From Cyanobacteria bacterium SIG26 (lineage in GTDB: Bacteria > Cyanobacteriota > Vampirovibrionia > Gastranaerophilales > Gastranaerophilaceae), in assembly GCA_015152555.1 (NCBI GenBank), contig SUTS01000007.1, positions 42,696 through 106,695 on the forward strand: a DNA stretch of 64,000 bases, in the 5' to 3' direction. Below are positions 7,549 through 15,835 of the stretch, in pieces. The notes under the pieces are model-generated. The model had not been told where the DNA came from, searched no databases, and saw only the letters and a program-made list of their open reading frames with translations. The position numbers and the translations under genes were made by a program. Each line of letters begins with the position of its first letter. Positions within the stretch are counted from its first letter, which is position 1.

Positions 7549-8523
7549 ATGCAAATAAGAGGATTGACATATTTCGATTATCGAAAATTGAAGCGTTTGG
7601 TTTCATATCTTTGTAATGAGGATAATGATAGAATTGCAAAATCTTTGATGCAGGTTCCTGTGAGTTTTTTGAATGCCGTGTTGCCGTTGGCGTTAAAGTT
7701 TCATTCCGAGTCGTTTATATTGGTGGAAAATGCAGAAATACTGGGGTTAATTACGTTAGTTACAACCCCCGGAAATCCATATAAAATTAATATTACAAGG
7801 TTAATTTTTAAAGATAATTGTTATGAGGTAGGCAAACAACTTGTGGAATTTGTCATTCAGAAATATGGTGCAAAAGGTGCTACCTCTTTTATGGTAACGA
7901 TTGATGAATGTCACGATGAGTTGTTTAATTTATTTATAAATGGTTGTGGATTTAGAAAGTGTGCATCGGAAACTTTGTGGAAAATCGAAAAACCAACTCC
8001 TCAAAAAGTTGATATAAAATGGCGTTATGCTCAAGTTTCTGATACTAAAAGTATTGCTGAACTTTATAATTCTGAGCTTATAAATATGTATAAACCTTCT
8101 TTGACTCGTCATCCGAAAGAATTTCAGGATTCTTTGTTAGGCGGGTTGGCGGAATACTATAAAACTCGTTATCTATTAGAAGATAATAAAAAAATAATGG
8201 GATATCTTTCAATAACTACAAGTGATAATTTAAATTATATTATTGATATGACTTTAAACAGTGGGTATGAATATGATTACGAAAAGATTATAAATTTATT
8301 GCTTTGCGAAATTGCAGGAAAAAGACGAGCTTTTTATCCGCTTATAAAACAGAAAAAATATGTAAAAAATTCAGACCACTTAGGTGAATATTTACAGAAT
8401 AAAGGTTATTTGCCAATTCAAACACAACAAATTTTAGTTAAAGATTATTACAAACCTTTGCCGGCAGAATCTCAAACTTGGAAAGTGTTTACTTTAGGCG
8501 AAAATCAGGTTTCTGTGCAATAA
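7549..8523 (+). CDS. GNAT-family N-acetyltransferase-like protein (two GNAT-like halves)
   Basis: 324 aa, cytoplasmic. The N-terminal ~150 residues look like a degenerate GNAT fold (MQIRGLTYFDYRKLKRL; SFILVENAEILGLITLV, then KYGAKGATSFMVTIDE). The second half restarts with IKWRYAQVSDTKSIAELYN, a typical GNAT first strand and helix, followed by RYLLEDNKKIMGYLSIT. The last helix and strand region is present, but the acetyl-CoA loop (Q/RxxGxG/A) is not obvious, so catalysis is uncertain. It has its own consensus promoter and probably a leaderless transcript. Its stop directly abuts the convergent glycosyltransferase stop. Substrate is unknown. Confidence 0.65.
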   Translation: MQIRGLTYFDYRKLKRLVSYLCNEDNDRIAKSLMQVPVSFLNAVLPLALKFHSESFILVENAEILGLITLVTTPGNPYKINITRLIFKDNCYEVGKQLVEFVIQKYGAKGATSFMVTIDECHDELFNLFINGCGFRKCASETLWKIEKPTPQKVDIKWRYAQVSDTKSIAELYNSELINMYKPSLTRHPKEFQDSLLGGLAEYYKTRYLLEDNKKIMGYLSITTSDNLNYIIDMTLNSGYEYDYEKIINLLLCEIAGKRRAFYPLIKQKKYVKNSDHLGEYLQNKGYLPIQTQQILVKDYYKPLPAESQTWKVFTLGENQVSVQ

Positions 8524-9405
8524 TTATGCGTATGAAATTTCTTCAATAATTGGTATTACCCCAAAAAGATAGTGGATTTTTTTTGTCTCCCATTCATAAG
8601 TTTTGTATAAAGTAATTCCAAATAGTTTTATACAGGTTTTTCGTCTTATAAGGTTTTTGGGTTTTGAAGTTAAATTATTTTTTTTGAAAAAATCTAAAAC
8701 CATTTCTTTCGATTTTATAGAATCTGATCGTTTTTTATCTGAGATTTTCATTGTTTTTACTGTAGAATTAAAATTTGTCCAGTAATGATAATATGTATTG
8801 GGTACTGTAATTATTTTGTTTGAATAATAAATAGCTTGAGTAACAAAATCTACATCTTCAAAATACATTCCTTCAATGAATTTAAGGTTTAGTTTTTCAA
8901 GGAAATCTCTTCGATAAACTTTATTCCAAACGTAGCACATATCCGGAACTTTTGCAGTGTCAATTTTTTCTTGAAGTTGTGTGATAATTTTTTCTTGAGT
9001 GTATTTTATTCGGAATTTTTTATAATTTTTTCTCTCTCTTATAATTGAAGCACACGCAATGTCAGATTCTGATTTATCACATGCAAAGACGAGTTTTTCA
9101 TAATAGTCCAAATCTACCCAATCATCGGAATCTACAAATGTTACATATTCGCCGCAACTGTGAGCAAGTCCAATATTTCGAGCTTTGCTTTGTCCTGAAT
9201 TTTCTTGTGTGAATACTATTATACGATTATCTTTTTGTGCAAACTCTTCGCAAATATTTAAACTGTTATCTTTTGATCCGTCGTTTACTAAAATTATTTC
9301 TATATTACAAAGGGTTTGGTTTGTAAGAGAATCCAAACATTTTGCTAAATATTTTTCACTGTTGTAAACAGGAACAATTATGCTTAATTTTATTTTACTA
9401 TCCAT
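8524..9405 (-). CDS. family 2 glycosyltransferase
   Basis: Inverting GT-A glycosyltransferase that moves a sugar from a nucleotide sugar to a surface glycan or lipid acceptor at the inner membrane face. The signature N-terminus is SIIVPVYNSEKYLAKCLDSL (residues ~8-27), followed by EIILVNDGSKD and the metal-binding DxD variant FVDSDDW near residue 95. The C-terminal tail (KLFGITLYKTYEW) resembles those of LPS or capsule glycosyltransferases. The gene is alone, not within a polysaccharide cluster. Sugar and acceptor cannot be assigned. Confidence 0.9.
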   Translation of the reverse strand: MDSKIKLSIIVPVYNSEKYLAKCLDSLTNQTLCNIEIILVNDGSKDNSLNICEEFAQKDNRIIVFTQENSGQSKARNIGLAHSCGEYVTFVDSDDWVDLDYYEKLVFACDKSESDIACASIIRERKNYKKFRIKYTQEKIITQLQEKIDTAKVPDMCYVWNKVYRRDFLEKLNLKFIEGMYFEDVDFVTQAIYYSNKIITVPNTYYHYWTNFNSTVKTMKISDKKRSDSIKSKEMVLDFFKKNNLTSKPKNLIRRKTCIKLFGITLYKTYEWETKKIHYLFGVIPIIEEISYA

Positions 9406-9437
9406 TTTATTATTATCTGTAAGTATTCTCTTATTGG

Positions 9438-9484
9438 ATATTCCACAGATGGGGAATATTTTTACCCACTTGGGTGGGTTTTTT
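9438..9484 (+). terminator. inverted repeat followed by terminator-like hairpin in the 9406-9671 gap
   Basis: ATATTCC (9438-9444) pairs with GGAATAT (9453-9459). A second hairpin ACCCAC-TTGG-GTGGGT (9464-9479) is followed by a six-T run. It points to the plus strand, where no gene ends upstream, so it may terminate a short RNA or antisense transcript. Nothing else is recognised between 9406 and 9590. Confidence 0.45.
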
Positions 9485-9594
9485 GTAAAATTTTGTTAAT
9501 TTTATCCTTAATATTCCATAAATCGTTGTTTTTTTATATGCTGTCTAATTCATCCAAACGAAAGTTGTAAAAATCCCATACTAAAGTATGAATT

Positions 9595-9635
9595 TTTGTA
9601 AAATTAATTAAAGTTTTTAAAATTTGTGCCGTATA
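9595..9635 (+). promoter_or_regulatory. sigma-28 type promoter of the HD-GYP-like gene
   Basis: TAAAGTTT (9609-9616), an 11-bp spacer, and GCCGTATA (9628-9635) match the flagellar sigma-28 pattern TAAAGTTT-N11-GCCGATAA with two mismatches in the last four bases. A TTTGTAAA half-site (9595-9602) sits six bases upstream of the -35. Confidence 0.6.
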
Positions 9636-9671
9636 CATACACAGAAGGCATGTATTTAGAAGGAAAATTAT

Positions 9672-10910
9672 ATGGATAGAGACGAGAAAAAACAAGTAGG
9701 TGTTTCACTTTTCGGGCAATCTGAATTTTTGATTTCAGATGATCCGATTGAGGAAATGTTTGCTCTAAATTTAGGTGAATTTATTGCTGAAAGTCTTATT
9801 TCAGAGGATTTGGCTAAAAAAATAAGTGTCAGTGCAAATAAGAAAGAGCGTCTTCAAAATCAGCTGGTTGAATTGATTGATATTTATTCATCTAAAAATA
9901 CTCTTTGTGTGTTGGATTTTTCTAGCGGTGAAGAAGTTGCAATTTATACATCAATTGCAAAATCTATCGTGCAAATGCTTGAAGTTGAGGAATGTAGAAT
10001 TTACTTGTTGAAAGATGATAAACTTTCTTTAATCGGAAATTCTTGCCAAGATATACCTGAATTAAATTTTTCAATTGAGGATTTAATTTATGATGATGCT
10101 ATCGAGCAAGGTGAATATATTTATATTCCGATGAAAAGTTCAACTATGCCTGTTGGATTAATTGAGGTTAAAAATCAAGCTAAGCTTGAAGAAAACTATT
10201 TGGAATTGGTAATAAGTATTGCAAATCTATTGGGTACAACAATAACTTTACAAAATTCAATTGAATATACACATAATTTAATTTCTAATTCTGAAACGTC
10301 AGAGCTTGAGTTAAAACAGGAGAGAGCTGAATTGACCGCGTTAATTGGTGATTTGTGCGATTATCAACAATGTTTTGTAGAAGCCTTAGCTAATGCTGTA
10401 GATAAAAAAGGTCAGTATACGGTTTCTCATTCAAGAAATACTGCAAAGCTTGCTCGTAATATTTGTAAAACTCTTGGATTAAATGAAAAAACCACGGATT
10501 TGATATATTATGCGGGGCTATTGCAAAATATCGGAAAAATTACCTTACCTGAAAAAATCTTTGCAACGAATGGCAAGTTATCTGCTGAAGAATTACAAAA
10601 GGTTAAAAATCATACAAATGTCGGCGTGAATTTACTTATGAATATTAATTTCTTATCAGAAGTTGTTCCGTATATTACTTATCAAACAGAAAGAGTTGAT
10701 GGTTCAGGTGCACCTGAAGGATTAAAAGGACAATCAATTCCTTTTGGCTCAAGAATAATCGCAGTAGCTGATGCTTATTCTGCAATGACTTCTGATAGGC
10801 CATATAGAAAAGCTATGAGTGTAGATGATGCTATAAATATAATAAAATCTGAAGTAGACCAAAAGTGGGATAAAGATGTTGTAAATGCGTTAATTCAGAT
10901 AGTAAAATAA
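9672..10910 (+). CDS. GAF-like + degenerate HD-GYP domain protein
   Basis: 412 aa, cytoplasmic, no membrane helix. Residues ~70-195 look like a GAF-type sensor (VEECRIYLLKDDKLSLIG; YIYIPMKSSTMPVGLIEV). Residues ~225-405 are clearly HD-GYP in framework (HSRNTAKLARNICKTLG; IPFGSRIIAVADAYSAMTSD). However, the catalytic HD pair is QN (GLLQNIGKI), the HHE metal motif is YQTE, and GYP is GAP. Metal-dependent cleavage of cyclic-di-GMP is therefore unlikely, and a binding or signalling role is more plausible. The promoter is of the sigma-28 type, which points to expression with flagellar genes. A good ribosome site (AGAAGG) lies seven bases from the ATG, and a strong terminator follows. Confidence 0.85.
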   Translation: MDRDEKKQVGVSLFGQSEFLISDDPIEEMFALNLGEFIAESLISEDLAKKISVSANKKERLQNQLVELIDIYSSKNTLCVLDFSSGEEVAIYTSIAKSIVQMLEVEECRIYLLKDDKLSLIGNSCQDIPELNFSIEDLIYDDAIEQGEYIYIPMKSSTMPVGLIEVKNQAKLEENYLELVISIANLLGTTITLQNSIEYTHNLISNSETSELELKQERAELTALIGDLCDYQQCFVEALANAVDKKGQYTVSHSRNTAKLARNICKTLGLNEKTTDLIYYAGLLQNIGKITLPEKIFATNGKLSAEELQKVKNHTNVGVNLLMNINFLSEVVPYITYQTERVDGSGAPEGLKGQSIPFGSRIIAVADAYSAMTSDRPYRKAMSVDDAINIIKSEVDQKWDKDVVNALIQIVK

Positions 10911-10920
10911 TTAATAATAA

Positions 10921-10953
10921 AAAGGGCGGAGCCTTCGGCTCCGCCCTTTTTTT
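10921..10953 (+). terminator. bidirectional GC-rich terminator
   Basis: A 13-bp stem (AAAGGGCGGAGCC with GGCTCCGCCCTTT) around loop TTC is followed by a T-run. It lies between two convergent genes (stops at 10910 and 10969) and works for both. Its GC core equals the one after gltX. Confidence 0.92.
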
Positions 10954-10968
10954 AATATTTAATTTGTT

Positions 10969-12048
10969 TTATTTTGTTTCGATGAATTCAACATTTGGAG
11001 AATATTGGGATGTTTCATCATCTTGTATAGTTAATTTATTAACAATACTTGCACGTTTTTTTCTGAATAGCATATCTACAAAAGCTTCTAATCTTGTTAC
11101 AAATCCAGCTTCACCTGTTTGTTCATCAATTGTTAGGTTAAGTAATGGTTTGTTAAATTGTTTAGCTCGTCTGGTTATTCTTTCAACCATTAGGGAATCT
11201 GGGCCGCAACCAAATGCTGTAATTGTGATAACCCCGTCGACTTTGTTATCTTTTAGATAGTGACCGGCAGCACCTGTCATTTCATCTTCATTTGCCCAGT
11301 ATTTCTCGTTACCCAAGCTTGCAATACCTTCATTTAGTTGCTCATCTGATAATTGTAGATGTGTGCAGACTTCAACATCCATTTTTTCAAGTTTGTCTAA
11401 AACTTTCATACAAACTCTTTCGTCGTAAATGTTGTAGCCGTGTCCAACAAGAGCAATTGATATTGGGTATTCTTTTGTTCTGTTAGCTATTACGACCTTG
11501 CCTTGTACCGCATAGCTTAGAGCTTTAGAATATGGCATACCTGATTTTGTCATAACATAAAAATTGTTATAGCATCTCCAACCAGCTTTAGAAGCTTTTT
11601 TGATTTTGTCCATATCTGTAATGCCAAAAGGTTTAACAGCTTCTGCCAAAAATTCGTATAAACCTTGTTTTTTCTCGGATTTATCTAATGTTGCCTCTAT
11701 CATTGTAAAAGGTTGTTTTACAACATTTCTAACCAAATCAGGTAATCCTCTGATTTTGGAACAGTTATAAATTTTATGATCAATAGATTGAAGTGACGGT
11801 ACAAATATTTTGTCTACACCTTTATTTAAAAGGTTTAAAATATGTCCGATATAAACTTTAATAGGTAAACAAGTTTCAGTCACAACAAGTCCGGCACCTT
11901 CAGACATTGTTTGTTTTGTTGTTACATCTGAAAGTATAATTTTTATACCTAAGTCGTTGAAAAATCCGTAATAAAACGGATAATTGTTGTAAAACGACAT
12001 TGCTCGAGGTATACCAATAACTTTTTCTTCTGATTTTGATTCTGTCAT
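10969..12048 (-). CDS. acyl-CoA dehydratase activase-related protein (DUF2229-like)
   Basis: 359 aa. The N-terminal part IGIPRAMSFYNNYPFYYGFF, followed by VVTETCLPIKVYIGHI and KIFVPSLQSI, matches the DUF2229-type region found next to BadF/HgdC-like activators of 2-hydroxyacyl-CoA dehydratases. Cysteines in ETCLPIK, NCSKIRGLPD and FGCGPDSLMVERI could bind an iron-sulfur cluster. No ASKHA ATPase domain is present, so this is the partner-like module alone. The pathway is uncertain: the canonical enzymes ferment amino acids, but many stand-alone homologues have no known role. It is the last gene of a loosely spaced minus-strand series. Confidence 0.75.
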   Translation of the reverse strand: MTESKSEEKVIGIPRAMSFYNNYPFYYGFFNDLGIKIILSDVTTKQTMSEGAGLVVTETCLPIKVYIGHILNLLNKGVDKIFVPSLQSIDHKIYNCSKIRGLPDLVRNVVKQPFTMIEATLDKSEKKQGLYEFLAEAVKPFGITDMDKIKKASKAGWRCYNNFYVMTKSGMPYSKALSYAVQGKVVIANRTKEYPISIALVGHGYNIYDERVCMKVLDKLEKMDVEVCTHLQLSDEQLNEGIASLGNEKYWANEDEMTGAAGHYLKDNKVDGVITITAFGCGPDSLMVERITRRAKQFNKPLLNLTIDEQTGEAGFVTRLEAFVDMLFRKKRASIVNKLTIQDDETSQYSPNVEFIETK

Positions 12049-12120
12049 GACTACATCCCTATAAATTTTAACTACATATATAATAACTAAAAAAAATAAA
12101 ATTTGATACTTTTTGGTTTG

Positions 12121-13815
12121 TTATTTTACATTTTGAATATAATGGAAGAATTCATCAAGTAGTAGGGAGATGAATTTTGCATCGAGGGCACTGAAATCAA
12201 ATACAAATTCGTTTATTCCAGCTTCAAATAGTGTTTCTACCAAGTTGAATTTACAAATTATTTGGTCTTCAAACATGTGCATTCTGCAAAATCCATCACA
12301 AACAAAAGGTAAGAGTTTCTTTTTTGACGGGTCTTTAAGTGCAAATTGTCCAAGATAGCAAGGTGCTTTACAAGAAAGTCGTGATACTATTGCGCTATCG
12401 TTATTCAAAGGGCAAAGCCCCATTGACGATATCCTTGAGTTGCCGGCAATTGTAAACTTTTTGTTTGGGATATCATTTTTTATTTTTTTTAGAGTTTTAA
12501 TTGCCGCTTCAAAATCAGGGAATGATGTAAAATCAACAGTGTTGATGTTGGCTAAGTTATTCAAACATTTGATTGACATACTGTTTAATAAATTTAAGCC
12601 TTGTCCAATTTCAAATGGGATTTCGTTTATATCTGGGTCATTTATAAAATTCCAAAAATAACCGATATTATTTATAATTAGAGAATCAGCTTTAGGACTT
12701 GTTAATAGTAATTCTTTTTCATATTCGTAAACTCTGTCAAAGTCGCGTTCAATTAAGATATTAGGTGTTGATATTTGTATTTTAATCCCATATTTATTGC
12801 AGAATTTTTTCACTTTTGTTATAACTTGTGAAAAACTGTTTTTTGCTAAATCTTTTGTCGCAACTATTTCACCGTATTCGATTGAATAAATTGGATTAAA
12901 GCCCAATCTTTTAATATATTTTTCCAGTTCTTTAATTTGAGCCAGTGAAGTTAATCGTAAATTGATTTTATATTTCATATTTAGAGGGGAAACTTTTTTT
13001 TGTGGTAATAATTTTGTTTTTTTTAGGTTAACTTCTGTATCTGATATAATTTCACAATTATCCCAATCAAAAAGTTTAATATTTCTGCTAAACTTGAAGT
13101 CTTTTCCTTGTGCACTGACCATATCTCCTGAAAAATGGTTGGTCATATATGAACTTTTTCTTACGTGTTTAAACGGTAATTTTTGGTTTTTAAATAATTT
13201 AGGTTTGTCCAGTATTTTTTCAATGAGTTCAACAGCTTCCAAAATTTCTTCCGATGTCGGGAATTTACCTTTTATAACAACCGTATCGATGGCTTTTGAT
13301 TTTATAATATCTTCTGCGCACCAAGTCAGATTATCTGAATCTATTGCTAATGGTAGTTTTGTATATTTTTTTATCTTAGAGATGTTTTTTAAGTAGATTT
13401 CTTCTGTTATAATTATGCCGTCAATTTTATGAAAACTATTCATAAAATCTATTCCCGCCAGATTATGAATATCAAAATATGAGTCTACAATAACTTTGAA
13501 TGGTAGTTTGTATAATTTCATAGCTTCAATTACTGCATAACTATTAACAAATATCCCGTCAATGTCTGTAGTTTTTAGATATTTTAGAAATTTTTTAATT
13601 TCCGGTAAATCTTCTTCTGTAATATCGTGTTTGAAGTTGACAAAAATTTTACAGTTGGTTTTTCTTGCCGCGTTAATAAATTCTTGTATGTACTCAAATT
13701 TGTCATCCATAAACCGAGTGTAGTATACGTAATATTCTCTACATCTGGTTTTTTGGGAAAACTCTACAATATCTTCAGGTTTTTTTATAGGTGCAGTAAT
13801 AGAAATCTCTTTCAT
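12121..13815 (-). CDS. peptidase U32-family-like protein (divergent)
   Basis: 564 aa, cytoplasmic. The N-terminal third looks like a TIM-barrel (DGIFVNSYAVIEAMKLYKLP; KVIVDSYFDIHN; LPLAIDSDNLTW). The C-terminal third carries a cysteine cluster (GLCPLN, SCKAPCYLGQ, FVCDGFCRMHM) that resembles the conserved cysteines of U32 proteins such as the tRNA and rRNA hydroxylation or ubiquinone-pathway members, which bind Fe-S clusters. It is divergent and lacks an obvious standard U32 signature, so neither peptidase nor hydroxylase activity should be assumed. It sits between a kinase-fold protein and the activase-related protein, with 60-70 bp gaps. Confidence 0.6.
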   Translation of the reverse strand: MKEISITAPIKKPEDIVEFSQKTRCREYYVYYTRFMDDKFEYIQEFINAARKTNCKIFVNFKHDITEEDLPEIKKFLKYLKTTDIDGIFVNSYAVIEAMKLYKLPFKVIVDSYFDIHNLAGIDFMNSFHKIDGIIITEEIYLKNISKIKKYTKLPLAIDSDNLTWCAEDIIKSKAIDTVVIKGKFPTSEEILEAVELIEKILDKPKLFKNQKLPFKHVRKSSYMTNHFSGDMVSAQGKDFKFSRNIKLFDWDNCEIISDTEVNLKKTKLLPQKKVSPLNMKYKINLRLTSLAQIKELEKYIKRLGFNPIYSIEYGEIVATKDLAKNSFSQVITKVKKFCNKYGIKIQISTPNILIERDFDRVYEYEKELLLTSPKADSLIINNIGYFWNFINDPDINEIPFEIGQGLNLLNSMSIKCLNNLANINTVDFTSFPDFEAAIKTLKKIKNDIPNKKFTIAGNSRISSMGLCPLNNDSAIVSRLSCKAPCYLGQFALKDPSKKKLLPFVCDGFCRMHMFEDQIICKFNLVETLFEAGINEFVFDFSALDAKFISLLLDEFFHYIQNVK

Positions 13816-13877
13816 ACTCTATATTATATGTCAAAATCTTAAATCAGTAAATAATAATTGTTAATTAATTTTATATA

Positions 13878-14813
13878 TTAAAATAATTGAGCAATGAGAG
13901 ATTTAAGAACTTTAATTTGTCCATTTAGATATGGCTCGATATCTAATCCGTAGGATTCTTTGAGTTTACTTGATTCTATATATGTTAATATATTTTTTAA
14001 TGTTGTATAATATTCAGTTTTATCAAGTAGTTTATGAGATTTTAATATTTTGTGGAAATCTTTAAGTCCTAGAGCTTCTATATCATCTATTGGGTTTTTA
14101 TGAAATTCAAGGTTTTCAGCTATTGCAGTCAACCATTTACCTGCAAACGTTTTTCGCTGTTGTTTTGTGGTATCCGGATTGTTTGTCAATGATAAGTACA
14201 CTTTGTTCAATATTTTGTCGTTTGAAAATGCTACATCTGTTGAAACAAAGTCAATTGCTGTTAATTTTTTGTTGATGGGGTCAACTATTATGTTTTTCCA
14301 TCCTGTATCAAAGGCTAATTTGTTGTTATGAGCTTCACATACTTGTCTAAATAAGTTATTGACTGCTGCTTGTGGCATTTCTTCAATCATTTTAGCTACC
14401 TGTTCATTTTTAATATTAGATGAACAGAATGTATACCCCTCAATATATGGCATAATAGTAATATTATTGTCCAATTTTGCGACAGTGTGGTTTATTGTAT
14501 CTTTTGGTGTGATTTCTTTATCTACAAAATTTCCTACTATGTCAAACGCGTCGTGAGGCACTCGAACACAATATTTTGTATTTGGTATTTTATAAACTTC
14601 TGCCTCTCCGCCTCGTCCAAGGCTATTTTCTTTTTTAATTGCTTTTTTTATTCTGCGTAAAATCGTTTTATCATCTTGCAATAATAGGTCTTGTTCTTCT
14701 TTGCCGGTGAAGCATACAATATCTGCATTTAATTGCGGATGAAATCGCACCGCTTGATATTGTTGGGTGTAATTTGGTCTGTTAAATTGAATTGGGGTAA
14801 AGTTTATTCTCAT
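13878..14813 (-). CDS. protein kinase-fold protein with MRINFT-type N-terminal peptide
   Basis: 311 aa. Residues 1-37 are a polar leader (MRINFTPIQFNRPNYTQQYQ, later CFTGK) like those of the unknown proteins at 39466-41367 and 50967-52763. A kinase-like fold follows: glycine loop GRGGEAEVYKI at 66-76, a strand where the usual Lys is Arg (YCVRVP, Arg84), catalytic-loop-like FDTGWKNIIVD (Asp and Asn in the expected spacing) and metal motif IDF instead of DFG. It could be a Ser/Thr kinase, a small-molecule phosphotransferase or a pseudokinase; the missing Lys argues for caution. There is no signal peptide or membrane helix. The gene is 33 bp downstream of gshB on the same strand. Confidence 0.65.
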   Translation of the reverse strand: MRINFTPIQFNRPNYTQQYQAVRFHPQLNADIVCFTGKEEQDLLLQDDKTILRRIKKAIKKENSLGRGGEAEVYKIPNTKYCVRVPHDAFDIVGNFVDKEITPKDTINHTVAKLDNNITIMPYIEGYTFCSSNIKNEQVAKMIEEMPQAAVNNLFRQVCEAHNNKLAFDTGWKNIIVDPINKKLTAIDFVSTDVAFSNDKILNKVYLSLTNNPDTTKQQRKTFAGKWLTAIAENLEFHKNPIDDIEALGLKDFHKILKSHKLLDKTEYYTTLKNILTYIESSKLKESYGLDIEPYLNGQIKVLKSLIAQLF

Positions 14814-14846
14814 ATTCTTTTTAAAAATTAAACAAAATAATTTTTG

Positions 14847-15821
14847 CTATTTTGTCAGTAATAATTCTCTTTCTTTATATTTTGACATTATAAAGTCAAT
14901 AATATCATTTTCAATGTTACAGTTGAAATGATGATTGACTTCGCGAATAAAATAACACGGGCTTGTTACATTAATCTCAATGATTTGGCCGTCGATTACA
15001 TCCAGTCCTGCCATATAAATCCCCATTGAATTCAGACGTTTTGCGACAATTTTGAACTTATCTATTTCTTCTTGAGTTAATGTTGCTTTAATTATATTTT
15101 CATCCGAATGTTTACAGAATTTAAAATCATCATTACTTGGTAATTTTTGTATGCTGTATGGGAGAATATTATCACCTAATATCATAACACGTTTATCGCC
15201 AAATTGAGCTTGTGGGATATATTTTTGTACCATAATTAGTTGTTTACCGTTATTTGTCATTGAATTGATTATAACAGCAGTGTTTTTATCACCTTTTTTT
15301 AAGTACATAACTCCACCGCCAAAACATTGATTTAATGGTTTTAAGATGATTTCGTCGTTGTTATCGAGAAATTCAATAATATCATTTTTTGAAGCTGTAA
15401 TAATATTGTTTGGCATTAAATCTTTGAATAACAATGCGTGTAATTTTTCGTTAAAATTACGAACAGATGAGGGTTCGTTTAAAATTAGTGTTTTAGCCCG
15501 ATTAACAAAGTCAAAAATATAAGTTGCGTTAATGTAGTCTAAATCTACCGGAGGGTCTGGGCGAAACATAACAAGTTGGAAATCTTCAATTTTAAATTCA
15601 GATAGTGAGTCTTTATCATAAATAATATTTTCTCCGTTTAACTGCGATTTATAACAAGATGTGTATGCTATAGCTGATTTGAGTTTTAACATATCAATAG
15701 TTGTAATATATACATCACAATTTTTTTGGAGTAATCCTTTTATTATCCAAAAATTTGTAACAAGGTCATTGAACTCAAAATATTTTAATTCAATTCGGTC
15801 TATAACAAATAAAACTTTCAT
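14847..15821 (-). CDS. gshB: glutathione synthetase (ATP-grasp)
   Basis: Joins gamma-glutamylcysteine and glycine using ATP. Family landmarks: MKVLFVIDRIE at the start, LVMFRPDPPVDLDYINATYI, the phosphate loop LKPLNQCFGGGVMYLKK and the metal/ATP-binding end GLDVIDGQIIEINVTSPC, all in the usual order. 324 aa fits bacterial GshB. gshA is not in the window. Glutathione synthesis is common in cyanobacteria and proteobacteria but not general in strict anaerobes, so this gene is informative about lineage. It is 14 bp from the UPF0173 gene upstream (same strand), so likely an operon. Confidence 0.9.
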   Translation of the reverse strand: MKVLFVIDRIELKYFEFNDLVTNFWIIKGLLQKNCDVYITTIDMLKLKSAIAYTSCYKSQLNGENIIYDKDSLSEFKIEDFQLVMFRPDPPVDLDYINATYIFDFVNRAKTLILNEPSSVRNFNEKLHALLFKDLMPNNIITASKNDIIEFLDNNDEIILKPLNQCFGGGVMYLKKGDKNTAVIINSMTNNGKQLIMVQKYIPQAQFGDKRVMILGDNILPYSIQKLPSNDDFKFCKHSDENIIKATLTQEEIDKFKIVAKRLNSMGIYMAGLDVIDGQIIEINVTSPCYFIREVNHHFNCNIENDIIDFIMSKYKERELLLTK

Positions 15822-15835
15822 AATACCTCTTTAAA

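Noticed and set aside
12962..13396. 144-aa plus-strand ORF inside the U32-like gene
   Set aside because: Antisense shadow without promoter or ribosome site; Phe/Ser-rich as expected from the complement of Lys/Asp-rich codons.
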